From contig NZ_JBBPBZ010000002.1 in NCBI RefSeq assembly GCF_038070105.1, forward strand, positions 488,501 through 552,500: DNA of 64,000 bases, written 5' to 3'. A program made the position numbers and the translations under genes. The DNA comes from Methylocystis sp. IM3 (GTDB lineage: Bacteria; Pseudomonadota; Alphaproteobacteria; Rhizobiales; Beijerinckiaceae). The notes under the pieces are model-generated. The model was not told the origin of the DNA. It did not search any database and was given only the letters and a program-made list of their open reading frames with translations. Shown here one piece after another: positions 43,627 to 52,578 of the stretch; position 1 is the stretch's first letter, and every line of letters starts with the position of its first letter.

Positions 43627-44363
43627 CAAATTGCAGGCTGAAAAAAGGGCGAGCGCCAGTCGCTCGCGTTAAGTCGGTCTGGATCGGAAATGCGGACAAA
43701 AATCAGCTTGGCGATTTACTCGAAGAGTTGCAGAAAATTCTACCGGGGACGAAATTTCAGCACGAGAAATTCGCGGCCGGAGCTGCTCAGGCTTTCCAGT
43801 TTTACGAAAAGTTCGCTCTCCCACATCAACGCGAAATGGAAGTTAGAGCACGAAAGTTTGAGCGCCTGCAAAAGGCCGCGTCGGAATATAGAGAGGCAAT
43901 CGAGGGATTAGACGGAGGTAGCTGGGGGGAGCTTTCCGAGCGCTATTTTCTCGATACTCGCAAATTTGAACCATCGGACGATAATCTAGTCGTCGATAGA
44001 CAGCTTCAGAAAGCTCGCGCCGATATCGGGGAATTAAAGAACTCTGGCGATATTGCAGGACGCGCAGCAAGTGCCGCCGGCGCACTTCTAACGCAGAAGA
44101 TTTGCGCGGTGTCTGAGAGCCGCACCGACCCGGCCGTAAGGACGTTGGTGAAAGACATCGCAGTTGCGTATGACCGCGTATTTGGCGAGCGCCCAAGTCC
44201 GGCAAAACAAGGGATATTCGTGAGGACCCTTCGGGCGATTTTGCAAACGGCTAATGTTACCATGCCCGAGGAAAAGGCGCTCACCACGATCCTCCGCGAC
44301 GCTGATCTAATCGGGACGCCACCGAAGAGGGGGCGTAAAGCAAGGAAGGAAAATACCGCGTAG
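43623..44363 (+). CDS. hypothetical element protein
   Basis: The 246-residue soluble protein has a helical middle (REMEVRARKFERLQKAASEY) and a basic end (PPKRGRKARKE). Its start overlaps the integrase stop (ATGA), so the two are co-translated. Base composition is more AT-rich than the host genes. No family recognised. Confidence 0.65.
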   Translation: MTNCRLKKGRAPVARVKSVWIGNADKNQLGDLLEELQKILPGTKFQHEKFAAGAAQAFQFYEKFALPHQREMEVRARKFERLQKAASEYREAIEGLDGGSWGELSERYFLDTRKFEPSDDNLVVDRQLQKARADIGELKNSGDIAGRAASAAGALLTQKICAVSESRTDPAVRTLVKDIAVAYDRVFGERPSPAKQGIFVRTLRAILQTANVTMPEEKALTTILRDADLIGTPPKRGRKARKENTA

Positions 44364-44396
44364 GGGCTTTCGACTTTCTTCGCCTACGCGGTTTTT
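44355..44396 (+). terminator. terminator of the integrase operon
   Basis: Ten-base perfect arms ACCGCGTAGG (44355-44364) and CCTACGCGGT (44383-44392) are followed by a T-run at 44392-44396. The stem includes the stop of the gene ending at 44363. Confidence 0.85.
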
Positions 44397-44467
44397 GCGC
44401 AGTAAATCTTCCGCCACTCTCCATGTTAGGCCGCGCAATCCAGCGCGGATAGCAGTGGAGAAAGTGA

Positions 44468-44695
44468 ATGAAAGCAACTGCGCCCACTATCGCCCAACGC
44501 CTAATCGTCGGCGGGTTCCTGAGCATCGCCGAGTTGTGCCAGTTCAAAGGCACGTCGAAGTCTGTTGTTTACGAGGATATCGCCGCCGGTTTGCTCCCTG
44601 TGGAGAAATTCGGTCGGGCTACCCGCATCGCGGGGCCGGTCGCGCGCGACTATATCCCGCGCCGCGGTGTCGTGAAGACGGAGGCGGCGGCTTAA
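44468..44695 (+). CDS. AlpA/excisionase-like DNA-binding protein
   Basis: The 75-residue product has a MerR/AlpA-type helix-turn-helix (GGFLSIAELCQFKGTSKSVV, then YEDIAAGLLPVEKFGRATRI). It is comparable to the 29889-30128 gene of element 1. It is the first gene of the plus-strand replication operon and a candidate excisionase or activator. The ATG at 44468 is preceded by a GGAGAAAG motif. Confidence 0.7.
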   Translation: MKATAPTIAQRLIVGGFLSIAELCQFKGTSKSVVYEDIAAGLLPVEKFGRATRIAGPVARDYIPRRGVVKTEAAA

Positions 44696-44698
44696 TCC

Positions 44699-44911
44699 AT
44701 GCCCCCGAAAGCAAAGAGCCCGCCGGGGGATAAGACCGGCGGGGCTCATGGGATTTGTCAGCTCGGCAGCGACGCCCACGAGTTTATCAAAACCTCACCC
44801 GACCTCGCAACCCGTCGCGCCGCCTTTCTTGCGCGCCGCTTCCGTTTGTTACCCGCTATGGCCATCGCCGTGGCGGAGATCGCCTTCACGACTTTGGAGG
44901 CGACGCGATGA
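44699..44911 (+). CDS. small hypothetical protein
   Basis: This 70-residue protein has a basic N-terminus and a helical hydrophobic C-terminal part (RFRLLPAMAIAVAEIAFTTL). It overlaps the next gene by four bases (ATGA), supporting its reality. Function unknown. Confidence 0.55.
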   Translation: MPPKAKSPPGDKTGGAHGICQLGSDAHEFIKTSPDLATRRAAFLARRFRLLPAMAIAVAEIAFTTLEATR

Positions 44912-45333
44912 AATTGGTTCCTTCTTTAACCCGCAAGATCGCCACGATGATCCCCCGACTGGCTTCGGATTACGAGGGCGAAATTGTCGCGACCGCGCGA
45001 GCGATTGGTCGCGTGCTTAATGGCGCCAATGCAGACTGGCACGACGTGGTTGTTGCGTTCGAGCGCGGAGCCGTCGCCCCTGAAAATGTCAGAAAAAAAG
45101 AGCCGCGCCGTAGCAAACATTCCGACCGCCAAAGCGTCCGTAGCTGGTGGGAACTCGATGATGACGAACGCCTAGAAGCGGTTGATTACTTGATCCAGCA
45201 AAAATGGCTGAGCGCTTGGGAGCGCACATTCATCGAGTCAATCGCGGATCAGCTCCATCGCCATGACCTCACCGACAAGCAGATTGCCGTTGTCGATCGC
45301 CTTCTCGCCCGCGCTTTCCGTGGAACACGCTAA
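44908..45333 (+). CDS. hypothetical element protein
   Basis: The 141-residue acidic/helical protein starts at ATG 44908, overlapping the preceding stop. Notable segments are VRSWWELDDDERLEAVDYLI and LSAWERTFIESIADQLHRHD. The stop overlaps the primase start by one base. It is probably an accessory replication factor; no family recognised. Confidence 0.6.
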   Translation: MKLVPSLTRKIATMIPRLASDYEGEIVATARAIGRVLNGANADWHDVVVAFERGAVAPENVRKKEPRRSKHSDRQSVRSWWELDDDERLEAVDYLIQQKWLSAWERTFIESIADQLHRHDLTDKQIAVVDRLLARAFRGTR

Positions 45334-47720
45334 TGAAATTTTCGCACTCTGAAACGATTGGCGCCTTTCGCGACGCTATCATCATGAATTTGGGGACTGC
45401 GCCGAAGGAAATAATCGCGGACGGCGCTCTGCATAGGTTCCCGACGAAGGCCGGCAATGACACGGCTGGGTGGTATAAACTTCACTTGGACGGTATTCCG
45501 GCCGGAGCATTCGGCGATTGGCGAAGAAACGACGCATCCTTCAAATGGTCGGCGCGCGGTTCCGAACCTCTCCCGCAAAAAGAGCGGGACAGGCTGGAAG
45601 AGGAAATCAGGCAGCGCGAGGCGGAGCGCGAGCGCAAGGCGGAGGAGGCCGCCGAAAATGCGCGCCAGATGTGGCAGGACGCCGGTCTCGGCGCATCGGC
45701 GTCGCACGCTTACCTTGCCAAAAAACAGATAGGGCCGAACGGAGCCCGTGAACTCAACGGCGAATTGCTGATCCCGATAACGGACGGCGAGCGCATCTTG
45801 AACCTGCAGCGCATCGCGCCGAGCGGAGAAAAGCGTTTCCTGCTGGGCGGTCGCGTGACGGGGCTCTATTACACGCTTGGCGCGCCGGGCGAGCGCATCG
45901 TCGTTTGCGAGGGCTTCGCGACTGGCGCCAGCATTTTTGAGGCGACGGGCCTTTGCATCGCCATTGCCTTCAACGCCGGCAACCTCGGGCCGGCAGCGCG
46001 TGCCATCCGTGAGCACCATCGGAATGCGCGCATCGTCATTGCCGCCGATGACGACTTTAAAACGGATGGCAATCCGGGACTCACCAAGGCGCGGGAAGCG
46101 GCCGAGAAAGTTGGCGCTTCCGTCGCAGTCCCGCCGTTTAATCGTGGAGACGGCGACGATGGCACGGACTGGAACGACTTCGCGATCAAGCGCGGTAAGG
46201 CCGCTGTCAAGCAAGCTTTCGAGGTGGGCGACAAGGCGACTGCCGGCGGGCGCGAATGGCTTGAGCCGAAGCCGCTTCCCTGCGGGCTGCTCCCAGTCAT
46301 GCCGTTTGCCCTCGACTACCTGCCGGAAAGCATTTCGGCGTGGGTGGGCGACATTTCCGACCGGATGCAGTGTCCCCCGGATTTTGTCGGCATCGCCGCT
46401 ATCGTTGCGCTCGGTTCCGCATTGGGCCGGAAGGTAGGCATTCGACCGCAAGCTCAGACTGACTGGACCGAGGTTCCTAACCTGTGGGCCTGCATCGTCG
46501 GGCGCCCGGGGGCAATGAAGTCGCCCGCTATGCAGGAAGCTTTGAAGCCTCTGCATCGCCTCGAAGCCAATGCCCGTAAGGATCATGAAGAGCAGTTGAA
46601 GGAATATGAAGCCAACGTGGCGCTCCACAAGATTGGGAAGGACATACAGGCCGCGCGGGCGCGCGATGCGTTGAAGAAGGGACTGAGCACCGATGGCATT
46701 CTCCTATGCGGAGAGCCGGAAGAGCCAAAGGCCAGGCGGTTTGTTACTAACGACACGACATATGAAAAGCTGGGCGAAATCCTCGCTGATAATCCTGATG
46801 GGGTGCTCGCGTACCGTGACGAACTGATATCGCTTTTGAAGACGCTCGACCGCGAGGAATATGCCGGCGCCCGTGGATTCTATCTGACCGCCTGGGGCGG
46901 CACGCAGGGCTATGCCTTTGACCGGGTGACGCGCGGCAAAACTCATATTGAGGCCGCGTGCGTCTCGATGCTCGGCTCTACACAGCCGGGGCGGCTTGCC
47001 GAGTATATCGGCCGCGCTACGACGGGCGGGTCGGGCGATGATGGGATGATCCAGCGCTTTAGCCTTTTGGCATGGCCGGATCAGTCGCCCGCATGGCGCG
47101 ACGAGGACCGCTATCCGCTTACTGAGCCCCGCCGACGGGCCTATGAGACTTTTGGCAGTTTTGGCAGTTATGATCCTTGTGCTTTTGGGGCGACGCAGGA
47201 GGAAGAAGGGCTCCCCTATTTCCGCTTCGCCCCGGCCGCTCTCGACGCTTTCAGAGAATGGAGGGCGGATTTAGAGAAGCGGCTTCGCTCCGGGGAACTG
47301 TCCCCAGCGCTTGAAAGCCACCTGTCCAAGTTTCGTAAAACCGTCCCGGCGCTCGCGCTTATCAATCATGTCTCTGATGGTGGGCGTGACGCCATCGGAG
47401 AGACGGCCGTCCTGCGGGCGCTCGCCTTTGCCGAATACTTGGAGAGCCACGCCCGCCGCGCCTATGCAGCCGGAGGCGAGACCGAAACGACCGCTGCTAC
47501 GGCTATACTGAAGCGTATCCGCTCCGGCGACCTGAAGGACGGATTCACGACCCGCGAGCTGTGGCGCAACAAATGGAGCGGCCTAACCGATCTGGAGCAT
47601 GTGAAGGCGGGCGTCTGGCTCCTGGCGGACCTCAACTATCTAGCACCCACCAAAAAGGATGGGACGGGTGGAGGTCGCCCTACCACAACCTTCACTGTTA
47701 ACCCGAGGGCGCTGGCATGA
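45333..47720 (+). CDS. toprim / DUF3987 primase-like replication protein
   Basis: This 795-residue protein has an N-terminal PriCT/zinc-less region and a coiled stretch (about residues 80-115). Its toprim domain spans about 155-290 (IVVCEGFATGASIFEATGLC, acidic ADDD). The DUF3987 domain (about 320-740) has PNLWACIVGRPGAMKSPAMQ in place of a P-loop. It shares the C-terminal half with the element 1 protein, but has toprim instead of prim-pol. The gene contains a TTTTGGCAGTTTTGGCAGT repeat at 47150-47168. Confidence 0.85.
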   Translation: MKFSHSETIGAFRDAIIMNLGTAPKEIIADGALHRFPTKAGNDTAGWYKLHLDGIPAGAFGDWRRNDASFKWSARGSEPLPQKERDRLEEEIRQREAERERKAEEAAENARQMWQDAGLGASASHAYLAKKQIGPNGARELNGELLIPITDGERILNLQRIAPSGEKRFLLGGRVTGLYYTLGAPGERIVVCEGFATGASIFEATGLCIAIAFNAGNLGPAARAIREHHRNARIVIAADDDFKTDGNPGLTKAREAAEKVGASVAVPPFNRGDGDDGTDWNDFAIKRGKAAVKQAFEVGDKATAGGREWLEPKPLPCGLLPVMPFALDYLPESISAWVGDISDRMQCPPDFVGIAAIVALGSALGRKVGIRPQAQTDWTEVPNLWACIVGRPGAMKSPAMQEALKPLHRLEANARKDHEEQLKEYEANVALHKIGKDIQAARARDALKKGLSTDGILLCGEPEEPKARRFVTNDTTYEKLGEILADNPDGVLAYRDELISLLKTLDREEYAGARGFYLTAWGGTQGYAFDRVTRGKTHIEAACVSMLGSTQPGRLAEYIGRATTGGSGDDGMIQRFSLLAWPDQSPAWRDEDRYPLTEPRRRAYETFGSFGSYDPCAFGATQEEEGLPYFRFAPAALDAFREWRADLEKRLRSGELSPALESHLSKFRKTVPALALINHVSDGGRDAIGETAVLRALAFAEYLESHARRAYAAGGETETTAATAILKRIRSGDLKDGFTTRELWRNKWSGLTDLEHVKAGVWLLADLNYLAPTKKDGTGGGRPTTTFTVNPRALA
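47150..47168 (+). repeat. TTTTGGCAGT tandem repeat unit
   Basis: TTTTGGCAGTTTTGGCAGT inside the DUF3987 gene. Two more copies of this 19-base unit, facing each other, lie at 47776-47818. Confidence 0.8.
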
Positions 47721-48079
47721 GCCGCTACTTGCAAAAGCTCCGCGCCCTCACCGAGCAAAAACACACACCTGAGCCACTGCCAAAACTGCCAAAAGGGGGT
47801 TTTGGCAGTAATGGCAGTTCCGAGGGTTTATGTTTTTCGCCGGATGATGCGCATCCGAGGGAGGAGGCCAGCGCAGAAAGTCCGTCTTCCCCGAAGCCAA
47901 TTTACGACCCCGAGGCCCTCCAGTCCATCGCTGATCGCCGCAATGAAGCCGCCCGAAAGGGTGGGATAAGCGACCGTTGGTGTCGATGCGGCGCATTGGC
48001 AATGATGGCGTGGCCCGAGGGGAACAGGCGTGAGGTTTGGCGTTGCGACGACTGCGCGCCGGCGCGGGGTAGAGCATGA
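47717..48079 (+). CDS. small zinc-motif protein
   Basis: The 120-residue protein has a low-complexity N-terminal half and a C-terminal four-cysteine motif (WCRCGALAMMAW ... WRCDDC). It closely resembles the zinc motif of the element 1 SSB fusion. It overlaps the primase stop by four bases and the next gene by four, so it belongs to the replication operon. It may be the partner that, in element 1, is fused to the SSB. The inverted TTTTGGCAGT repeats lie within it. Confidence 0.65.
   Translation: MSRYLQKLRALTEQKHTPEPLPKLPKGGFGSNGSSEGLCFSPDDAHPREEASAESPSSPKPIYDPEALQSIADRRNEAARKGGISDRWCRCGALAMMAWPEGNRREVWRCDDCAPARGRA
47776..47818. repeat. inverted pair of TTTTGGCAGT units
   Basis: The 19-base arms (47776-47794 and 47800-47818) match at 17 of 19 positions around a GGGGG centre. 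The left arm is the exact reverse complement of 47150-47168. Confidence 0.85.
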
Positions 48080-48756
48080 CCGCCGCCCGCCTCGCCAAGC
48101 TGGAAAAAATCCTCGCTTTGCATGAGGACCCCGCGGCTACCGAAGGCCAGCGTCAGGCGTGCCGCCATGTCGGCGGCCGGCTCGCCGCCGACCTCGGGAT
48201 CGAATTTTCGCGGGAGGCCATCGAACGGGCTTCCTATTACCACTGCGCCTCATCGAGCAGCTGCAACGTCGATTTCGACATAGACGCATCGATGCGCGAG
48301 TGGATGGCAATGTCGCAATCCCAGCGACAACGCGAAATGGACGAAATCGAAAAGACTGTCGCCGCCTGGAGGGAATGCGAAGTCGATCGCGCTCGCGCCT
48401 GTGAAGTGGAATCAACCCGCCGTGACGAAGAGAGGGCTCGCAAAAAGGCGCAACGCGCGGCCGAAAGGGCCGAGCGCAAGGCGGAGAGTGAAAGGCGAAA
48501 GCGCGTTATCGGTGGCGAAGCGCCGCCGCAGTGGGACGATATAGATGCCGACCATCTCGATTGGTTGAGCCGTATTGAGGCTCTCTGCCTCTGTGACGAA
48601 GATATTGAACTTGTTCGCCTGATCCGGTCTTCCGTTCGCAACGGCTGCTTGGGGCTATTTGGAGATAGTCGAATCCGCGTTGATGCGCTGTTGCGGCGCG
48701 CGTTTGAGCGCGACCGAGCAATGCTGCCCGGCTCCAGCGCCATGGCTGTGCCTTGA
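48076..48756 (+). CDS. coiled-coil hypothetical protein
   Basis: The 226-residue protein has a strongly charged coiled coil at about residues 85-155 (EERARKKAQRAAERAERKAE) between a helical N-terminus and a C-terminal domain. It overlaps the zinc-motif gene by four bases. Residues 1-60 resemble the DUF2786-like start of some phage proteins (LAKLEKILALHEDPAATEGQ); this is a weak impression. Function unknown. Confidence 0.6.
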   Translation: MTAARLAKLEKILALHEDPAATEGQRQACRHVGGRLAADLGIEFSREAIERASYYHCASSSSCNVDFDIDASMREWMAMSQSQRQREMDEIEKTVAAWRECEVDRARACEVESTRRDEERARKKAQRAAERAERKAESERRKRVIGGEAPPQWDDIDADHLDWLSRIEALCLCDEDIELVRLIRSSVRNGCLGLFGDSRIRVDALLRRAFERDRAMLPGSSAMAVP

Positions 48757-49105
48757 TAATTCTGCGCTCGCCCTGCCGGAGGGGGGGGGTTATTCTTGAG
48801 CGGTTTAATCGGGAGCGGCTACCGGCGATGGGCTCACGCAGAGAATTTTTCGCGCTGGGGAACAAAATCAAATCAGGCCGAAAACTAGGTGTGGGTCGAA
48901 GACTTCGGATTAACTTCCTAGCCCCTCGGAAATGCTTCCTAGTCGCGCCTGAACACGGACGAGGCGCCAGTCGCCCCTTTTGGAATACTAGCGGAAAAGC
49001 AAATTCAAAAAATTCAAAAAATCAAACGGACATGCGACGTAACGCGTTGAAGTTAAAAGCAAACTTGAAACTCTTTGAAACTTCGGAAACTTGGGAAAAC
49101 TTCGG
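48757..49105. other. AT-rich repeat-containing intergenic region
   Basis: This 349-base stretch carries no supported gene. From about 48990 it is AT-rich with short tandem motifs: AATTCAAAA twice near 49003-49020, and GAAACTTC/GAAACTTG-type units repeated from about 49065 to 49106. It may hold promoters or a packaging/replication site. Confidence 0.45.
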
Positions 49106-49567
49106 ATGGAAATCACTTCGGGAGCCGAAATCAACGCGAGCGACGAAAGCGCGCCTATAAACCCCGCCGAGCGGATTAGCCGCGCGCCATCGAAGAAGCG
49201 CGGCCCCGCCCGCTGGGAGATCGGCCCCGATGGCGTGCCCATGGTGCAGGGCTTCTACACGATCCCGCAGGACCTCGCGGACGCCATCGACGCCTTGCCG
49301 CCCGAAGCACGCTACGTCGCCATAAAGGGGGTGTGGAGCGGCTATAGCGCCGGGCGGCGCGCGGCGGCCGCGCCAGTCCCGTCATGGCGCAAGCGCAAGA
49401 CGCGGATTGAGGCCCTGCGCGCTCTGGCGGCCGAAAAGTTCCCTGGGCTCGAGGGGCGCACGCTCTCAAACGAGGTCCAGAACTACCTATTCCGCCACGA
49501 GGCGTTCGCCCGCGAGATCGGCGCCTATGACATATCATATTCGACCATTCGGCGGGCCGTCGAATAA
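49106..49567 (+). CDS. hypothetical element protein upstream of capsid
   Basis: The 153-residue soluble protein (start ATG 49106; an upstream TTG at 49091 is less likely) contains VPMVQGFYTIPQDLADAIDA and a basic C-terminal helical region (PSWRKRKTRIEALRALAAEK). Its position before the capsid region could suit a small terminase or head factor, but no motif proves it. Confidence 0.55.
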   Translation: MEITSGAEINASDESAPINPAERISRAPSKKRGPARWEIGPDGVPMVQGFYTIPQDLADAIDALPPEARYVAIKGVWSGYSAGRRAAAAPVPSWRKRKTRIEALRALAAEKFPGLEGRTLSNEVQNYLFRHEAFAREIGAYDISYSTIRRAVE

Positions 49568-49619
49568 GTGGCTCATTTTTCAGGATGATTTGAGCCAGGC
49601 GGTGCGCTCTCATGTCGCC

Positions 49620-50300
49620 ATGACGAGAGCAGCAACCGCCATGAAACTCACCCCGCCCGCACACCACACCCACGCGCCGAGCAAGCCCGATCGCGAGCAC
49701 ATTCTCGACGCGATCGAACGCAGCGAAATCGGCAGCAAAATTCGCGCCGAGCTGGCCGCGTCGCGCTTGCGTGAACGGACGGCGCTACGTCGCGCCCTCG
49801 AAAAAGCCGACGCCGCGCTGTCAGCCGAGATCCCGGAACTCGAACTCGCAATTGAACGCGCCGTCCAGGCCGTTCGCGAGGCTGAGCTCGCCTGGGCGGA
49901 TGCGATTTCGAGCGCGCGAATTGCTCGTTCGGCGAAAGCAAGCGCGATCTTCGAACACGACCGACTTGTGCAGCTTTACGCTGGCGAACTCCGCGAAAAT
50001 TGCTCCCCCGAGGTAGCAGAGTTTGCGCGCTGGCTTCTCGACGAAACCTACGGGTTGCGTAAGCATCTGGTGATCGATCGCAACATCGAAATGACTCTCG
50101 TCGGCAAGCGCGAGACCGTGACAAGCAACTCATCCGCTCTCGCGGCGCGTCAGAAAGCCATCATTCGTATTCTGCAAGAGGAGGTTCCGCTCCTCCAGAT
50201 CGAACCCGATGACGCCGCCGCCACGGCGAAAATCGCCGCGCTCAAAGAGGCGCTCCCGAAAATCGAAAACACGGTGACGACCGATGACGAAGCCCGTTAA
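49620..50300 (+). CDS. coiled-coil protein preceding the capsid gene
   Basis: This 226-residue protein is dominated by heptad-like helices (residues about 45-115, ALRRALEKADAALSAEIPEL and following). It ends 17 bases inside the capsid gene. Scaffold-like coiled-coil proteins or delta domains often precede HK97 capsids, so a scaffold role is possible; this is inference. An ATG at 49641 is an alternative start. Confidence 0.55.
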   Translation: MTRAATAMKLTPPAHHTHAPSKPDREHILDAIERSEIGSKIRAELAASRLRERTALRRALEKADAALSAEIPELELAIERAVQAVREAELAWADAISSARIARSAKASAIFEHDRLVQLYAGELRENCSPEVAEFARWLLDETYGLRKHLVIDRNIEMTLVGKRETVTSNSSALAARQKAIIRILQEEVPLLQIEPDDAAATAKIAALKEALPKIENTVTTDDEAR

Positions 50301-51417
50301 TTTTCCCGCCAACCGACGCGGTAGCGCCGCACGCGAAGTATACTCGATCGATGAACTGAAGGAGGTCGCGCGCACGGGCGGCCGGACCGTTTTTGCGAGC
50401 CTCGGCGACATGGCCCGCGCCGCGCTCGATTCCGGGATCTTTGAAACGCACAATGACCGTCTCGCGCGGGCTTCTCTTGAGCGCGCGCCGCAGGGCATGG
50501 GCGAAGTCGATCCGGCGAGCGGCGGCTTCCTTTTCGCTCCCGAATATGAGCGGAAGTTCCTGCAATCGCTTTATGAAGCAGCGCCAATTTTGAGCCGCTG
50601 CATGGTTATCGAATCGTCAGACGGACGGCCCCACAAGTTTCCTCGAATTGACGAAACCTCGCGCGCCGATAATCTTCGTTTCGGCGGCGTCGTCTCGACA
50701 TGGGTAGACGAAGGAACGCAGCCAACTGCCGGAAAGCCGAAAGTCGAGATGATCGAATTGACGCCACGCAAGGTCTTGGCTATCGCATGGGCCACGAACG
50801 AGCTCGTGATGGATTCCGATGATCTTCTGAGCCCGTTTTTGGAGCGCAGTTTCACCGGTGAACTGGCATACCGGATCGAAGACGCCATCGTTAAAGGCAC
50901 GGGGGCCGGACAGCCTCTTGGCATTGTTCACAGCCCGGCGACTATCACAGTCGCGAAGGAAGTCGGGCAGGCTGGGGGAACAATCGTCAAAGAGAATCTC
51001 GACAAGCTTTTTGACGCGATTGCATATCCGCTGCGCTCGAGAGCCGTGTGGCTGATCGGCGAGGGCGTCGAGCGCCAGTTGAATAAAATCAACGCGACGA
51101 ATCCCGGAACCTTTTACTACGCTCGCCCGAGCGAAACGTCGGCCGATTGTTACGCGACGCTATACGGCCGCCCGGTGATCCCGACTGAAAACTGCCCAGC
51201 GCTCGGTTCCCTGGGCGACATCATCCTCGCCGACCTGAGCCTCTACACGTTGCTGCGAAATACCGGCATCGCCGTGAGCGGACACGCAGGCTTTACCTCC
51301 GATCAATCCGTGTTCCGCGCAGTCTGCCGCGTCGATGGAGCGCCGTTGCTCGGCGCGCCGGTGACTGCGACGGATGGAACGCAGCGCAGCGCCTTCGCGA
51401 CGCTGGCAGCGCGGTAA
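50284..51417 (+). CDS. HK97-family phage major capsid protein
   Basis: This 377-residue capsid protein has a short N-terminal arm instead of a full delta domain, then the typical HK97-fold sequence. ERKFLQSLYEAAPILSRCMV is followed by the E-loop/P-domain region, DAIVKGTGAGQPLGIVHSPA, KENLDKLFDAIAYPLRSRAV and AVWLIGEGVERQLNK. Length and motifs fit phage_capsid (PF05065). No portal or protease genes are adjacent, so this is an isolated capsid module as in some capsid-forming satellites, or a relic. Confidence 0.88.
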   Translation: MTKPVNFPANRRGSAAREVYSIDELKEVARTGGRTVFASLGDMARAALDSGIFETHNDRLARASLERAPQGMGEVDPASGGFLFAPEYERKFLQSLYEAAPILSRCMVIESSDGRPHKFPRIDETSRADNLRFGGVVSTWVDEGTQPTAGKPKVEMIELTPRKVLAIAWATNELVMDSDDLLSPFLERSFTGELAYRIEDAIVKGTGAGQPLGIVHSPATITVAKEVGQAGGTIVKENLDKLFDAIAYPLRSRAVWLIGEGVERQLNKINATNPGTFYYARPSETSADCYATLYGRPVIPTENCPALGSLGDIILADLSLYTLLRNTGIAVSGHAGFTSDQSVFRAVCRVDGAPLLGAPVTATDGTQRSAFATLAAR

Positions 51418-52578
51418 TTGAGATTTGTTTTCGCGCTTAGTGTCATACGGCGCGAAATTGGCGGGGCGCATTTGAACTTAACGTTCATGCGCTCCGCCTG
51501 CAGGGAATCCGCCGGCCTGAGAACGGCGGAACTGGCGCCCGGGGATTGGTCTCCCTGGGCCGATGCGCGCCCCTCTTGCCGGCGACGCGCAACGGGCGCG
51601 GGCAGCGTAACCTCGTAGTCGCTGCCCGCGTCGCCACCTCAGTCTCACCTCATCTAGGGGAGTGAATGGCCGTGTCCGCAGCAGAAAAATCAGGGTCACG
51701 CCCGTCTCGCCTTATTCGGATTTCTATGACGCTGGCGAGCCTTGCGCGGGTGATTAAGCCGAGCTGATGGAGGCGAGATAACGAAAGATGGAAGACGTGA
51801 AAAAGGGAGCCAAAGCGGTTGCAGCCGTCGAGGCTCCCAGACAGAAGCTAGACAGCTTCCAGCCTCCCCAGACTAAAGGTCCAGACGCCGAGCTACAAGA
51901 GCGGCGCGTCCTTTACGTAAAGCGGAAAGGGGTGTGTCAGTCCCTAGCGTCGGCGATCGCCTCCCACGCCTTCAAGGCGGGTGGACCGCGATGATGGCGC
52001 CCCGTTGGGACTCTCTCACGTTCGCCTAGCGAGAGGTTTGGATCGCCGCCATCGGCGGCCTCGTGCGCTGCTACATCCTGTCGCGGAAATCGAAGCGCCA
52101 GCGGATAGTTGGATCTCGGTTCTCGACACCTTGGCGAACGACCGCAAGCTTCAGGCGCACGCCGGGGCTTCCCCCCGTCTTTGCTATTACAGACGCATCG
52201 GATGCTTCTTTTGTCGACCTTTAAAAGCTACGCATACGCTTTGGTCCAATTGTCGGGCGCACGCCCGATGGCCCTTAGAGCAGGTTAAGTTGGTCGCCAG
52301 TTCGGTTCGTTGTATTGCGGCGGCATGGTAATCTGAATGTCTCGCCCAACAATATGGCTATCCAACACCGAAACGCCCGCTTGTATTGTCCGCAACGGGA
52401 GCTAATGCAGCTCCGCACGTTGCCCTAGCCAGTTCAACATGTCACATTTTCACGCCGTGGAGCAGAGACTGGCTTACGCTTCCCTTGAGTTGTTTCGGCC
52501 TCTGGGTGAAGGCGAAGGTATTTCTGATTTGCGGCCAGTGTTTAGTCGCGCGAAATTGCCAACAGCTGGGGCGGTCCT
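51418..52578. other. apparently decayed region after the capsid gene
   Basis: No intact recognisable gene occurs in these 1161 bases. There is a perfect 11-base hairpin (51597-51607 / 51620-51630, CGCGGGCAGCG) after the capsid gene. A short frame at 51788-51994 (68 codons, MEDVKKGAKAVAAVEAPRQK) is possible but unsupported. Plausible coding fragments with internal stops occur around 51985-52220. The stretch looks like eroded head-tail genes. Confidence 0.45.

Noticed and set aside
48753-49160. 135-codon plus-strand frame
   Set aside because: It covers the AT-rich repeat region and lacks a ribosome site and protein-like composition.
51788-51994. 68-codon frame MEDVKKGAK...
   Set aside because: No recognisable pattern, no neighbour coupling and weak ribosome site in an apparently decayed region; mentioned only within the region entry.
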